A DNA stretch of 41,136 bases from CAYUTA01 sp964447605 (GTDB lineage: Bacteria > Bacillota > Clostridia > Christensenellales > CAG-138), in assembly GCA_964447605.1 (NCBI GenBank), contig CAYUTA010000018.1, forward strand, positions 1-41,136. Reading direction: 5' to 3'. The notes under the pieces were generated by a model. The model searched no databases, was not told where the DNA came from, and saw nothing but the letters and a program-made list of their open reading frames with translations. Positions 28,876-36,612 of this stretch are shown here, one piece after another. A program made the position numbers and the translations under genes. How positions within the stretch are numbered: the first letter of the stretch is position 1; each line of letters starts with the position of its first letter.

Positions 28876-30009
28876 CTACTTGTAAAAGTCGTAAACCGCC
28901 TCCACCACCCGGTCCACGTCCGCGCGCGTCAGCCCATAGTACATGGGCAACCGCAGCAGGCGCTCGCTTTCCCTGGTCGTATGGATATCCTGCCCGCAAA
29001 ACCGGCCGAAGCGCCGGCCCGCCGGGGCGGAATGCAGCGGAATATAATGGAACACCGCGCCGATGTCCGCCTGATTGAGGTGCGCGATCAGCCGCGAACG
29101 CTCCTCGACGTCCCTTGTTTTGATGTAGTACATATGCGCGTTGTGCACGCACTCCGGCGGAACGAACGGCAGCTCCACGCACTCCTCGGCGGCCAGCGCC
29201 ATAAACGATTCATGGTAGCGGTTCCAGCAGGCAAGGCGGCTTTCGTTGATCCGGTCGGCAATGTCAAGCTGCGCGAGCAGATACGCCGCGTTCAGTTCGC
29301 TTGGCAAACACGACGAGCCCACATCCACCCAGGTATACTTGTCCACCTGTCCGCGCAAAAAGCGCGAGCGGTCCGTACCCTTTTCGCGGATGATCTCCGC
29401 ACGGTCGATCAGCGACGGGTCGTTGATTAGAATCGCACCGCCCTCGCCCATTGAGTAATTCTTTGTCTCATGGAAGCTGAACGCGCCGATGGCCCCCATG
29501 CCGCCCAGCGCGCGGCCCTTATAGCTGCTCATCACGCCCTGCGCGGCGTCTTCAACGACGGTGATCCCCTGCCCGCGCGCGAGCTCCAGCAGCGTATCCA
29601 TCTCGCAGGAAACGCCCGCGTAGTGCATGGGCGCGATCACCCGCGTCCGTTCCGTAATCGCGGCTTCAACAAGCTTTTCATCGAGGTTCATGGTGTCCGG
29701 CCGGATATCCACAAACACGATGGTCGCGCCCCGCAGCACAAACGCGTTTGCCGTGGACGAAAACGTGTAGCTCGGCATGATGACCTCGTCGCCGGGCCGG
29801 ATATTGCAAAGCAGCGCGGCCATGTCCAGCCCCGTGGTGCCGGACAGGGTCAAAAGCGCCTTGGCCGTGCCGGTGCGCGCCTCGATCCATGCATTGCAGC
29901 GTTTGGTCATGGGGCCGTCGCCGCAGATTTTATGCGCGGCGACGACCTCCTGCAGATAACGTTCCTCCGTGCCTGCATACGGTGGAATATTAAACGGGAT
30001 ACGCGCCAT
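28876..30009 (-). CDS. rffA: dTDP-4-amino-4,6-dideoxygalactose transaminase-like (RffA/WecE)
   Basis: A 377-residue DegT/DnrJ/EryC1-family sugar aminotransferase that closely follows RffA. It has IPFNIPPYAG at the start, SGTTGLDMAAL, MPSYTFSSTANAF, VVEDAAQGVMS (PLP-phosphate and ring aspartate at 153-157) and SFHETKNYSMGEGGA with Schiff-base Lys183. RffA converts dTDP-4-keto-6-deoxyglucose to dTDP-4-amino-4,6-dideoxygalactose in Enterobacteria for enterobacterial common antigen. Here it stands alone; no dTDP-sugar genes are in the window, so the sugar it makes and the polymer it serves are unknown. A good promoter lies about 43 bases upstream and GAGAGGGG precedes the ATG. The exopolysaccharide operon 8 kb away is a possible user of the product. 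Confidence 0.9.
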   Translation of the reverse strand: MARIPFNIPPYAGTEERYLQEVVAAHKICGDGPMTKRCNAWIEARTGTAKALLTLSGTTGLDMAALLCNIRPGDEVIMPSYTFSSTANAFVLRGATIVFVDIRPDTMNLDEKLVEAAITERTRVIAPMHYAGVSCEMDTLLELARGQGITVVEDAAQGVMSSYKGRALGGMGAIGAFSFHETKNYSMGEGGAILINDPSLIDRAEIIREKGTDRSRFLRGQVDKYTWVDVGSSCLPSELNAAYLLAQLDIADRINESRLACWNRYHESFMALAAEECVELPFVPPECVHNAHMYYIKTRDVEERSRLIAHLNQADIGAVFHYIPLHSAPAGRRFGRFCGQDIHTTRESERLLRLPMYYGLTRADVDRVVEAVYDFYK

Positions 30010-30051
30010 GTTGCCCCTCTCTTTTTTCCTTACTGTTCAACGTGTGATTGC

Positions 30052-30080
30052 ATTATAGCACGGCGATGCGAAATCGGCAA
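30052..30080 (-). promoter_or_regulatory. Promoter of rffA-like gene
   Basis: Minus-strand TTGCCG and a perfect TATAAT are separated by 17 bases, with about 43 bases to the ATG. Confidence 0.65.
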
Positions 30081-30121
30081 GGAACGGCGCGCGCCGCCGA
30101 AAACCGATGTTTACCGGCGGC

Positions 30122-31165
30122 CTAACACTCCAGATACAGCGCAACCAGCCGGACCGTGTTTTTCATGCCATCGAAATGCGTGCGCTCCATGCCGTGCGAA
30201 GCGTGAACGCCCGGGCCGATCAACGCGGCCCGCGCGCCGCTGCCTGCGCGCCAGCTTACGCCTACGTCGGAGCCGTAATGCGGGTACACGTCCAGCGCGT
30301 AATCCACGCCGTTTTCTCTGGCCAGCGCCACGAGGCGGCCGACCATGTCGTAGCTGTACGGCCCGCCGGTATCCTTGGCGCAGATGGAGACCTGATACTC
30401 CGTGCAGGCAAGGTCGTCGCCCACGCAGCCCATGTCCACGGCCAGCAGCTCGTCTAAGTCGCGCGGAAGGGTCGCGCCGCCGTGGCCGACCTCCTCAAAC
30501 ACGGTCAGGTAGATCGTGGTATCGTAGCGCGGGCCCGCGTTTGCGTCGCGCATCAGCTTAAGCAGCGTAAGCAGGCAGGCGGCGGAGCCCTTGTCGTCAA
30601 TAAAGCGGGATTTGAGAAACCCGTTCGGCGTTACGGTCGTTTTGGGGTCGATGCAGATAAAGTCGCCCGCCTCGATGCCCAGCTCGCGCACGTCCGCCGC
30701 GCTTTGTACCTTTTCATCAAGCCGCACCGCCATGTTTTTTTCATCGCGCGCGCGGGAAAGCACGTCGTCAAACACATGCGCCGCCGGGGAACGCGACAGG
30801 ATGGTGCCGGTATAGACCCGTCCGCCGCGCGTATATATGCGGCAATACTCGCCGTCGAGCGTCGGCAGGACCGGGCCGCCGATGCACGTGAACCTCAGCT
30901 CGCCCTTGTCGGTAACAGACCGGCACATCAGGCCCAGCGTGTCCACGTGCGCGCACAGGCCGATGCGTTTGCCTCCCTCCCGGCCCGGCACATGGATGCT
31001 CAGGCCGCCCTTGTTGGAGCGTTTTGTTTCGTACCCCAGCCCGTCTGCCAGCCGCTGCGCCGCGTCCACGGCGCGCTGCGTAAACCCGCTCGGGCTGTCG
31101 GCGGCGAGCAGCGTTTGGGCCGTGTCCATCAAATCTGCCAGACAGGCGTCAAAATCCAATTGCAT
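30122..31165 (-). CDS. M42-family metallo-aminopeptidase
   Basis: A 347-residue co-catalytic metallopeptidase of family M42 (PepA/FrvX/TET type), normally a cytoplasmic oligomer that trims peptides. Metal ligands and catalytic residues are visible: His73 and Asp75 in CAHVDTLG, Asp190/Asp191 in FIDDKGSAA, Glu224 and Glu225 in FEEVGHGG, Asp244 in AVDMGCVG, and the final His in GVHASHGMERTH. The ATG at 31165 follows GAGGAG. A start 13 codons earlier is possible but unaligned. It lies downstream of the signal peptidase genes on the same strand, 185 bases away, and is probably separate. Substrate peptides cannot be predicted. Confidence 0.92.
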   Translation of the reverse strand: MQLDFDACLADLMDTAQTLLAADSPSGFTQRAVDAAQRLADGLGYETKRSNKGGLSIHVPGREGGKRIGLCAHVDTLGLMCRSVTDKGELRFTCIGGPVLPTLDGEYCRIYTRGGRVYTGTILSRSPAAHVFDDVLSRARDEKNMAVRLDEKVQSAADVRELGIEAGDFICIDPKTTVTPNGFLKSRFIDDKGSAACLLTLLKLMRDANAGPRYDTTIYLTVFEEVGHGGATLPRDLDELLAVDMGCVGDDLACTEYQVSICAKDTGGPYSYDMVGRLVALARENGVDYALDVYPHYGSDVGVSWRAGSGARAALIGPGVHASHGMERTHFDGMKNTVRLVALYLEC

Positions 31166-31350
31166 TGCTTGTTTCTCCTCATGTATGTCATGGCCCGGCC
31201 CCAAAGCCTCGCTTCAAAAAAGAAGTCTGTTTTTGCGTTTCTCAGGGCGCTCGTATGGGATATGCGTACGCAAGGGCGCGCGATTTCGTCGTGCAAAGGC
31301 AAAAGGCCGCAGCCTCCTTTTCCGCCTTTCCTGGCGGCCCGATTGCGCGG

Positions 31351-31911
31351 CTAAAAGAAGATGGTGAACCGGCTGATGGGCGCAATGCGCAGCCGCATCA
31401 CGCCGGCAATGGAATCGTATGGAATACAGCCGACGTTTTCCAGGCGGCTGTCATAGATTTTTTCCCGGTTGTCCCCAAGCACGAACACCGCGCCGTCCGG
31501 CACGGACACCGGTTCCATTTCACCGGTTTGATTGACCGCGTACGCGCTCTCGTCGAGCGGGCGGCTGTCGATGTACACGCGCCCGCCGTCAATATCGACG
31601 GTCTCGCCCGGCAGGCCCACGATGCGCTTGATAAACACGCCGTCCACGCCGGCAAACACGATCATATCCCCGCGTCCCGGCCGCTTCCAGTACTTACCGA
31701 GCCGGTCGGCCAGCACGACCTCTCCGTCGTTGAGCGCGGGCGACATGGAATCTCCCGTAACGGTCATGGGCGTCAGCCAGATAAGGAACACAAAGCACAG
31801 CGCGGCAGCGGCAATCAGAATGGAAATCAGCCAGCCCATGCGCCGCTGCGCCCGGTAGCGGGGTTCCCTGCCGTCCGTGCGGCGTCTTGTCTTTCTCTGC
31901 GCGTACTCCAT
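31351..31911 (-). CDS. lepB: Type I signal peptidase (second of a tandem pair)
   Basis: A 186-residue leader peptidase with one membrane helix at about 27-47. The nucleophile Ser55 is in TGDSMSPAL and the general-base Lys95 in FIKRIVGLPGE. GDNREKIYDSR is the conserved C-terminal box. It would remove signal peptides at the outer face of the membrane. The N-terminus is very basic (RKTRRRTDGRE). Its ATG is three bases after the stop of another signal peptidase gene, so the two form a tandem pair. The two copies are clearly different in sequence, suggesting different preferences, not a recent duplication. Confidence 0.95.
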   Translation of the reverse strand: MEYAQRKTRRRTDGREPRYRAQRRMGWLISILIAAAALCFVFLIWLTPMTVTGDSMSPALNDGEVVLADRLGKYWKRPGRGDMIVFAGVDGVFIKRIVGLPGETVDIDGGRVYIDSRPLDESAYAVNQTGEMEPVSVPDGAVFVLGDNREKIYDSRLENVGCIPYDSIAGVMRLRIAPISRFTIFF

Positions 31912-31914
31912 GCC

Positions 31915-32523
31915 TCAGTATCCCTCATCGTCAAACGTGATAACATTTTGAACCGGCCAGATCACCGCGCGCACGCGCCCTTCCACGCGGCGGTAGGGAA
32001 TGCAGCCGACGGACGGATTGCGGCTGTCCTTGCTGCCGTTGCGGTTGTCACCCATGACGAACACCTGCTTTAAGCCGACAATCACGGGCTCCATGTCGCC
32101 ATGGATCTCGCCGTTCCAGTACGCCTGCTCGTTCAGCGGCGCGCCGTCGATCCAAACGATTCCGTCCCGCACGGCCACGGTCTCCCCCGGCAGGCCAACC
32201 ACGCGCTTCACGCAGCTTTCCGTATAGCCCGGATAGAAGCAGATGACGATATCGCCGCGCCCCGGCCCGCCGAACCAGTAGCTGACCTTTTCAACGAACA
32301 TATGCTCCTCATCGGTCAGCGTGGGCGCCATCGAAGCGCCGTCCACCCGGATGGGCTCGGCCAGAAACGTCCGAATTCCCAGCGCAATGAGGACGACCAG
32401 CAGGATATAAAGAAAGAAGTCCACGTTTCGATAGAAGCGTGCCCCTTTCATGCCTTCATATTGATTTTCCGCCTGCATGCGCAGAAAGCGCAGCTCTCCG
32501 GGCGTAAAGCAGTTCTGTTTCAA
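31915..32523 (-). CDS. lepB: Type I signal peptidase (first of a tandem pair)
   Basis: A 202-residue signal peptidase with one membrane helix (about 36-54). Active-site Ser64 lies in DGASMAPTL and Lys106 in CVKRVVGLPGE. GDNRNGSKDSR is the conserved box near the C-terminus. I start it at TTG 32523, which overlaps the DUF951 stop by four bases (TTGA). The frame continues upstream through the DUF951 gene, but the protein there is not signal-peptidase-like. The extension before the helix (NCFTPGELRFLRMQAENQYEG) is cytoplasmic and unusual; ATGs at 32478 and 32451 are alternatives. DUF951, this gene and the second peptidase form one short operon. Confidence 0.93.
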   Translation of the reverse strand: MKQNCFTPGELRFLRMQAENQYEGMKGARFYRNVDFFLYILLVVLIALGIRTFLAEPIRVDGASMAPTLTDEEHMFVEKVSYWFGGPGRGDIVICFYPGYTESCVKRVVGLPGETVAVRDGIVWIDGAPLNEQAYWNGEIHGDMEPVIVGLKQVFVMGDNRNGSKDSRNPSVGCIPYRRVEGRVRAVIWPVQNVITFDDEGY

Positions 32524-32735
32524 GCCTTCTCTTTCTGCTGCTCCTCTTGTTTTGCGGCAACCGCCTTTTTGCCCATACGGACAAAATCGGCGCGGTCCAT
32601 CATCACAATCCGCCCGCAGTGCAGGCATCTGATCTTTACGTCCGCTCCCACGCGGATGACGCTCCACCGGTTTGTGCCGCATGCGTGCGGCTTTTTCATG
32701 GTGACGATATCACCCAGTTCGAATTGTGTCAACAT
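32520..32735 (-). CDS. DUF951 family protein (YyzM-like)
   Basis: A 71-residue protein with VTMKKPHACGTNRWSVIRVG and VKIRCLHCGRIVMMDR, the DUF951 pattern in which cysteines and Pro-His-x-Cys-Gly make a probable zinc-binding ribbon. Homologues sit near the replication origin in many Bacillota (B. subtilis yyzM, near the soj/spo0J region), which fits this window. Function is unknown; a small nucleic-acid-binding role is only an idea. The tail is rich in Lys, Gln and Glu. Its stop codon overlaps the next gene's TTG start by four bases. The ribosome binding site is not obvious, so the start may lie a few codons off. Confidence 0.88.
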   Translation of the reverse strand: MLTQFELGDIVTMKKPHACGTNRWSVIRVGADVKIRCLHCGRIVMMDRADFVRMGKKAVAAKQEEQQKEKA

Positions 32736-32844
32736 ATTTTATGCGGCGATTCCCCGTTCATCACCAATCCCTGCCCTCCATAATTCAGCAATACAGCCGC
32801 GCCATGTCCCGCCGGTCAGCCCCGGTATGCCGGCGGCATACGCC

Positions 32845-33747
32845 TCAGCGGTAGCCCCCGTAATCCGGCGTTGCGGGCGGAATATAGCTTTGTATGATCT
32901 CCAGCAGCTTTTGCGGCGCCTCCTCCTGCAGCAGGTGCCCCGCGTTGCGGATCAGGTAATACCGCCCGTTTTGCAGGATGCCCTGAAAATACACGCTGCC
33001 CGAAGGCGGATGCCAGCGGTCTTCCTTGCCCCACAGCACAAGCACCTCGTGCTCGATGGGGATCAGCCCGTCCGCCACAACGTCCATGTCAAAGTTGCGC
33101 AGCGCATACATCAGCGCCTCGCGCGTCAGCCCGTCGGAAATCGGCTGGTAATACTGCCGCACCACCTGATCGTCGATCAGCGCGGGGTCGGCGACGCATT
33201 CTTTCAGCAGCTTTTCCACATCGCCCGCGGTGTAAAGGTTGCGCGCAAATACCTGCACAAACGGCTTGTTGATCTGTTGAATCAGCTTGGGCATGCGCTC
33301 CGTCAGGCCGCCCGGCGCAATGGCGATGCAGTTGGCCACGCGGTCGGGATACAGGGAGAGAAACCGCAGCATGTACATCGCCCCGAGCGAAAAGCCGATC
33401 ATATGCGCGCTTTGAATGCCCTTTTGATCCAAAAACTGCCGCAGTACGTCCGCGGTGTCGTCCATCGAATAGGTAAACGTATCGGGCCGGGACGAATATC
33501 CGTGTCCCGGCAGGTCGATTGCAATCACGCGGTAATGATCCGAAAGCTCGGCAAACACGCCGCGCCACGTATACAGCGACTGACCCAGGGAATGAATCAG
33601 GATCAGCGGCTCGCCTACGCCCGCCTCCAGATAATGGATATTTGCTTGTTCAACATCCTCTTCGTCCTCAGAAGATGGAACCGTGATCGCGACGGTTTCC
33701 CCCACCTGGTCGGAGTTAATGAACATTTGGAATATCGTTTCTCCCAC
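32845..33747 (-). CDS. Alpha/beta-fold hydrolase
   Basis: A 300-residue alpha/beta hydrolase. The oxyanion-hole segment is LILIHSLGQS, the nucleophile elbow is IGFSLGAMY with Ser120, the acid is the Asp in VLWGKEDRWH and the catalytic His is in NAGHLLQEE. AIDLPGHGYSSRP is typical for the esterase/haloalkane-dehalogenase-like branch. It has no signal peptide and should be cytoplasmic. Substrate is unknown. The start is GTG 33747 with GGGGGAG upstream. It has its own good promoter (33780-33808) and is transcribed away from dnaA, so the two promoters share a 350-base divergent region. Confidence 0.9.
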   Translation of the reverse strand: MGETIFQMFINSDQVGETVAITVPSSEDEEDVEQANIHYLEAGVGEPLILIHSLGQSLYTWRGVFAELSDHYRVIAIDLPGHGYSSRPDTFTYSMDDTADVLRQFLDQKGIQSAHMIGFSLGAMYMLRFLSLYPDRVANCIAIAPGGLTERMPKLIQQINKPFVQVFARNLYTAGDVEKLLKECVADPALIDDQVVRQYYQPISDGLTREALMYALRNFDMDVVADGLIPIEHEVLVLWGKEDRWHPPSGSVYFQGILQNGRYYLIRNAGHLLQEEAPQKLLEIIQSYIPPATPDYGGYR

Positions 33748-33779
33748 TTGCGTATCTCCCCCGCTACATTAGTTATCAT

Positions 33780-33808
33780 ATTGTATCCTTTATAAGGAAT
33801 ATTTGCAA
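33780..33808 (-). promoter_or_regulatory. Promoter of alpha/beta hydrolase gene
   Basis: Minus-strand TTGCAA and TACAAT are spaced 17 bases; the start codon GTG lies about 32 bases downstream of the -10 box. Confidence 0.7.
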
Positions 33809-33845
33809 TCAATCCCGCCGTTTGTAACAGATTGTTAACCCATCC

Positions 33846-33874
33846 TTGATAAATCCGCCTCTTTTTGCTATGAT
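33846..33874 (+). promoter_or_regulatory. Promoter of dnaA
   Basis: TTGATA (33846-33851) and TATGAT (33869-33874) are spaced exactly 17 bases. The resulting leader to the dnaA ATG would be about 215 bases. Confidence 0.65.
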
Positions 33875-34095
33875 AATGGAGATATACGGTTTGTCAAAAC
33901 GGATTCCGGGTCATGCGGGATGGAGGACCTTTGTCCGTTCGTCCCGGCTGTGTTGGCGCGGCCGCTTGTCTTTGGGCGGCGTGTCCGCGCGCTTTTCCCG
34001 GCCGCGCCGCATTCCCGGTATGGGAAACATTTTTCCATCAAACACATTGGTTTCCGACGGCCCGTATCAAGTATCTTTGGGGGTAATACGCGTAA

Positions 34096-35406
34096 ATGGA
34101 GCAATTGAACGCAATCTGGGCGGGCGCAAAAGAAACCATCCGCCCGCAAATGACGGGGCTTTCTTTCCACGCATGGATTGACGTGATCGTTCCGCTTGCG
34201 CTGCAAAACGGCGTGCTGGTGCTCGAAGTTCCCTCCCCGGATATCAAAAAGACCCTGCAGGACTTTTATTTTGAAAACTTATATACCGCGGCAAAAGCGG
34301 CCAACGATACCATTTCGGACGTGCGGCTTGTGTTGCCGGAGGACCGCGCGCTGTATCTCGCCCCCGAAAGCAACGAGCCCATCAACGTGTTTGCCCTCAA
34401 CCCCAAGTATACGTTCGATTCGTTCGTCGTCGGCAGCAGCAACCATTTTGCGCACGCGGCGGCGCTGGCCGTTGCGCAGAATCCCGCCAACGCCTACAAC
34501 CCCCTGTTCCTCTATGGCGGCGTGGGCCTTGGCAAAACCCACCTCATGCATGCCATCGGCCATTCGGTCAAGCAAAATTTTCCGGGCACGCGCGTGATGT
34601 ACGTCACCAGCGAAACCTTTACCAACGAGCTGATTACGGCCATCCAGTACGACAAGCGCCTGGATTTCCGCAAGAAGTACCGCAACGTGGACGTGCTGCT
34701 CATCGACGACGTGCAGTTCATCGCCAAAAAACAATCCGTGCAGGAGGAGTTTTTCAACACGTTCAATACCCTGCATAACGCCAACAAGCAGATTATCATC
34801 AGTTCCGACCGGCCGCCGAAGGAGATCTCCAGCCTGGAGGAGCGGCTGCGCTCCCGTTTTGAATGGGGCCTGATTGCCGACATTCAGCCGCCGGATATCG
34901 AGACGCGCATCGCCATCCTGCACAACCGCGCCAAGCTCGATCATCTTAACGTGAGCAACGATATCATCCTGTTCATCGCCGAGCACGCAAACTCCAATAT
35001 CCGCGAACTGGAGGGCTGCTTAACCCGCGTGGTGGCCTATTCCATGCTGCGCCGCCGCCCGCTCACGCTGGAATTGACGACGGAGGCGCTCAAGGACCTG
35101 CTGCCCGAGGTGCGCAAAAAGGAGATCACGCCGCAATTGATCAAGGAGACCGTGGCGGATTACTATTCCATTTCGCTCGACAGCCTGCTCAGCGAACGCC
35201 GCGACCGCGAGATCGTGATGCCGCGCCAGATGGCGATGTATCTGTGCCACAACATGCTCGGCCTGCCGTATAAGCGTATCAGCACGCTGTTTTCGCGCAA
35301 CGACCACACCACCGCCATCAACGCCTGCCGCCGCATTGACGAGATGATGCAGGAGGATCCCGCTTTTTCAGACGTGATTGAGGATATCAAAAAGCGCATG
35401 GCCTGA
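34096..35406 (+). CDS. dnaA: Chromosomal replication initiator DnaA
   Basis: A 436-residue AAA+ initiator that binds DnaA boxes and melts the origin. Domain I is about residues 1-80 and the linker is short. The AAA+ domain starts near FVVGSSNHFAHAAA, with Walker A GGVGLGKTH at 141-149, Walker B LLIDDVQF at about 201-208, sensor segment ISSDRPPKE and Arg-rich box EERLRSRFEWGL. Domain IV has YKRISTLFSRNDHTTAINA, the DNA-binding signature. Length is at the short end of the family. The ATG at 34096 follows GGGGG rather far (14 bases). It is the only plus-strand gene for several kilobases around. dnaN does not follow; the next genes are on the other strand. Its likely promoter is at 33846-33874. 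Confidence 0.97.
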   Translation: MEQLNAIWAGAKETIRPQMTGLSFHAWIDVIVPLALQNGVLVLEVPSPDIKKTLQDFYFENLYTAAKAANDTISDVRLVLPEDRALYLAPESNEPINVFALNPKYTFDSFVVGSSNHFAHAAALAVAQNPANAYNPLFLYGGVGLGKTHLMHAIGHSVKQNFPGTRVMYVTSETFTNELITAIQYDKRLDFRKKYRNVDVLLIDDVQFIAKKQSVQEEFFNTFNTLHNANKQIIISSDRPPKEISSLEERLRSRFEWGLIADIQPPDIETRIAILHNRAKLDHLNVSNDIILFIAEHANSNIRELEGCLTRVVAYSMLRRRPLTLELTTEALKDLLPEVRKKEITPQLIKETVADYYSISLDSLLSERRDREIVMPRQMAMYLCHNMLGLPYKRISTLFSRNDHTTAINACRRIDEMMQEDPAFSDVIEDIKKRMA

Positions 35407-35510
35407 TGCGGACACGCGCTTTGGCGCAGTTTGCCGGCGGAAAACGGGCAGGCTTTTTAAATGCCTGTTTCGTTGCGGGACTGACGGCGCAGGCCCGATG
35501 CAATCCAATT

Positions 35511-36017
35511 TTATGAACGGATCGACTCCTCCGGTATCGTGTCTGCCGCCGCGGCGTCCGCGGACTGACAAACCCGCTCCAGCTTCTCGACCCGTCTCTT
35601 GCAAACGAACGCAAAGGCGCTGAGCGCCGCAAAGCAAAGCGCAAACGTAAACACAGCCGTAACGCTCCCGTCCAGCAGCGCGTTGCCCGCGTCAAGCCCG
35701 AATCGGACCGCGTTGACCGTCCCTCCAAAGGCGCCGGTCGCAAGTCCTGTAAGCAGGCTGACCAGCAGATTGGTTTTCAGGTTGGGCTTCAGGCGCCGGT
35801 CCCAGATCCCCGCCTTTACACAGCGCGCGACCAGATATACGCAAAGCGTGAGAAAAACGATCAACTCCCCGGCAATCTGATCAAACGCCGCACCCAACGC
35901 CACTTGAATCATCAGCGCGGCAAACAGCGCCCAAAAGCAAAGCCATACGCCCGCATGCTCGATCCTGAGCATGGTCTGTTCCTGCATTTCATCCAAATGA
36001 TTTTTCCATCTTTTCAT
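35511..36017 (-). CDS. Small membrane protein coupled to XRE regulator (DUF6773-like)
   Basis: A 168-residue protein starting MKRWKNHLDEMQEQTMLRIE, with about four membrane helices at roughly 25-45, 50-70, 85-107 and 118-140. The KxxLDEMQEQ..KIEH-like opening is familiar from a Clostridia/Bacilli membrane family often found next to a small XRE regulator, which I believe is annotated DUF6773. Function is unknown; such pairs may act as a transcription regulator with a membrane partner. Its ATG overlaps the regulator's stop by four bases (ATGA). The tail after the last helix is cytoplasmic and acidic. The gap to dnaA, whose 3' end faces it, is about 100 bases. Confidence 0.78.
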   Translation of the reverse strand: MKRWKNHLDEMQEQTMLRIEHAGVWLCFWALFAALMIQVALGAAFDQIAGELIVFLTLCVYLVARCVKAGIWDRRLKPNLKTNLLVSLLTGLATGAFGGTVNAVRFGLDAGNALLDGSVTAVFTFALCFAALSAFAFVCKRRVEKLERVCQSADAAAADTIPEESIRS

Positions 36018-36220
36018 GAAGATACCTCCTCGCCAAACAGTTCGTCCAGGGTTTTTCCCAGCACCCGGCAAATCGCCCGGCAAAGCCTGATTGTGGGATT
36101 ATATTCCCCTTGCTCGATTGCATTCATGGTCTGCCGCGAAATGCCGACCGCTTCAGCAAGCGCCTTCTGCGTCAGATCCAGCTGCGCACGAGCCACCTTA
36201 ATTTGAATGTTTCTTGCCAT
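36014..36220 (-). CDS. XRE-family HTH transcriptional regulator
   Basis: A 68-residue single-domain regulator of the Cro/CI type. IKVARAQLDLTQKALAEAV leads into the helix-turn-helix GISRQTMNAIEQGEYNP, followed by the conserved TIRLCRAICRVLG and FGEE end, as in short YozG-like proteins. It should bind DNA as a dimer, probably near its own promoter. GAGGTGAT precedes the ATG by seven bases and an AT-rich promoter lies at 36238-36266. It is translationally coupled to the membrane protein gene that follows. Its targets other than itself are unknown. Confidence 0.92.
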   Translation of the reverse strand: MARNIQIKVARAQLDLTQKALAEAVGISRQTMNAIEQGEYNPTIRLCRAICRVLGKTLDELFGEEVSS

Positions 36221-36237
36221 CTTATCACCTCACAGGA

Positions 36238-36266
36238 ATTTTATCATATATTCAACACTATGTCTA
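36238..36266 (-). promoter_or_regulatory. Promoter of XRE regulator gene
   Basis: Minus-strand TAGACA and TAAAAT are spaced 17 bases, about 17 bases before the ATG's upstream edge; the sequence around is almost only A and T, so other -10 boxes are possible. Confidence 0.5.
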
Positions 36267-36411
36267 TTATATATTACAAATATTCTTTTATATTGATTTT
36301 ATATTTCATAATAAACGACTGACTGTCCGATTTAAACATGTTTGTCCTATCAATGGATAAACGATGTTTTACGGCAGGACAACGCGCCGCCACGGGTGTG
36401 GCGGCGCGTCA

Positions 36412-36600
36412 GGATGTCAAAATAGCCTGGGGATTTGTTAAGGGGCACGGCGCTGAGCCGATAAATTCCGCCTCCGGCGGTTCAGCCGCCGGAACGGATC
36501 GCCCGGAAACGGGCGGCCTCTTTGGGTGTTCCGCCGCCCGGGCGTGCGCAGGGCAGAGATGAAATGCGGTTATCCCGTCAAATAATTACGTTTTTTGAGG
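36412..36600 (+). repeat. MITE-like repeat, copy 3 (diverged)
   Basis: Same orientation as copy 1. Left end GATGTCAAAATAGCC, interior GCCGGAACGGATCGCCCGG and right end GCGGTTATCCCGTCAAA followed by CGTTTTTTGAGG correspond to copy 1 segments. Other parts have drifted or been replaced. Confidence 0.55.
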
Positions 36601-36612
36601 AAGCCCCCTTGC

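Larger units (their letters stand above)
33748..34095. other. Divergent regulatory region between hydrolase gene and dnaA
   Basis: About 350 bases with two well-formed opposite promoters (33780-33808 minus, 33846-33874 plus), followed by a dnaA leader of about 215 bases. I found no run of DnaA-box sequences (TTATNCACA) and no clear AT-rich unwinding element here, which is unusual for a region next to dnaA. The leader has GC-rich self-complementary pieces but no structure I can name. Confidence 0.6.
36221..36612. other. AT-rich upstream region plus diverged MITE-like copy
   Basis: The first 100 bases (36236-36330) are the most AT-rich stretch in the window, mostly A/T with repeated TATATT-like words, and hold the XRE promoter. 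I see no DnaA-box cluster in it. From about 36412 to 36600 follows a diverged MITE-like copy. No protein is predicted. Confidence 0.55.

Noticed and set aside
32101..33795. Plus-strand frame opposite signal peptidase, DUF951 and hydrolase genes
   Set aside because: Antisense to three supported genes; composition is typical of a shadow frame.
36236..36330. AT-rich stretch as a possible origin unwinding element
   Set aside because: No DnaA-box cluster nearby; the stretch is explained by the XRE promoter.
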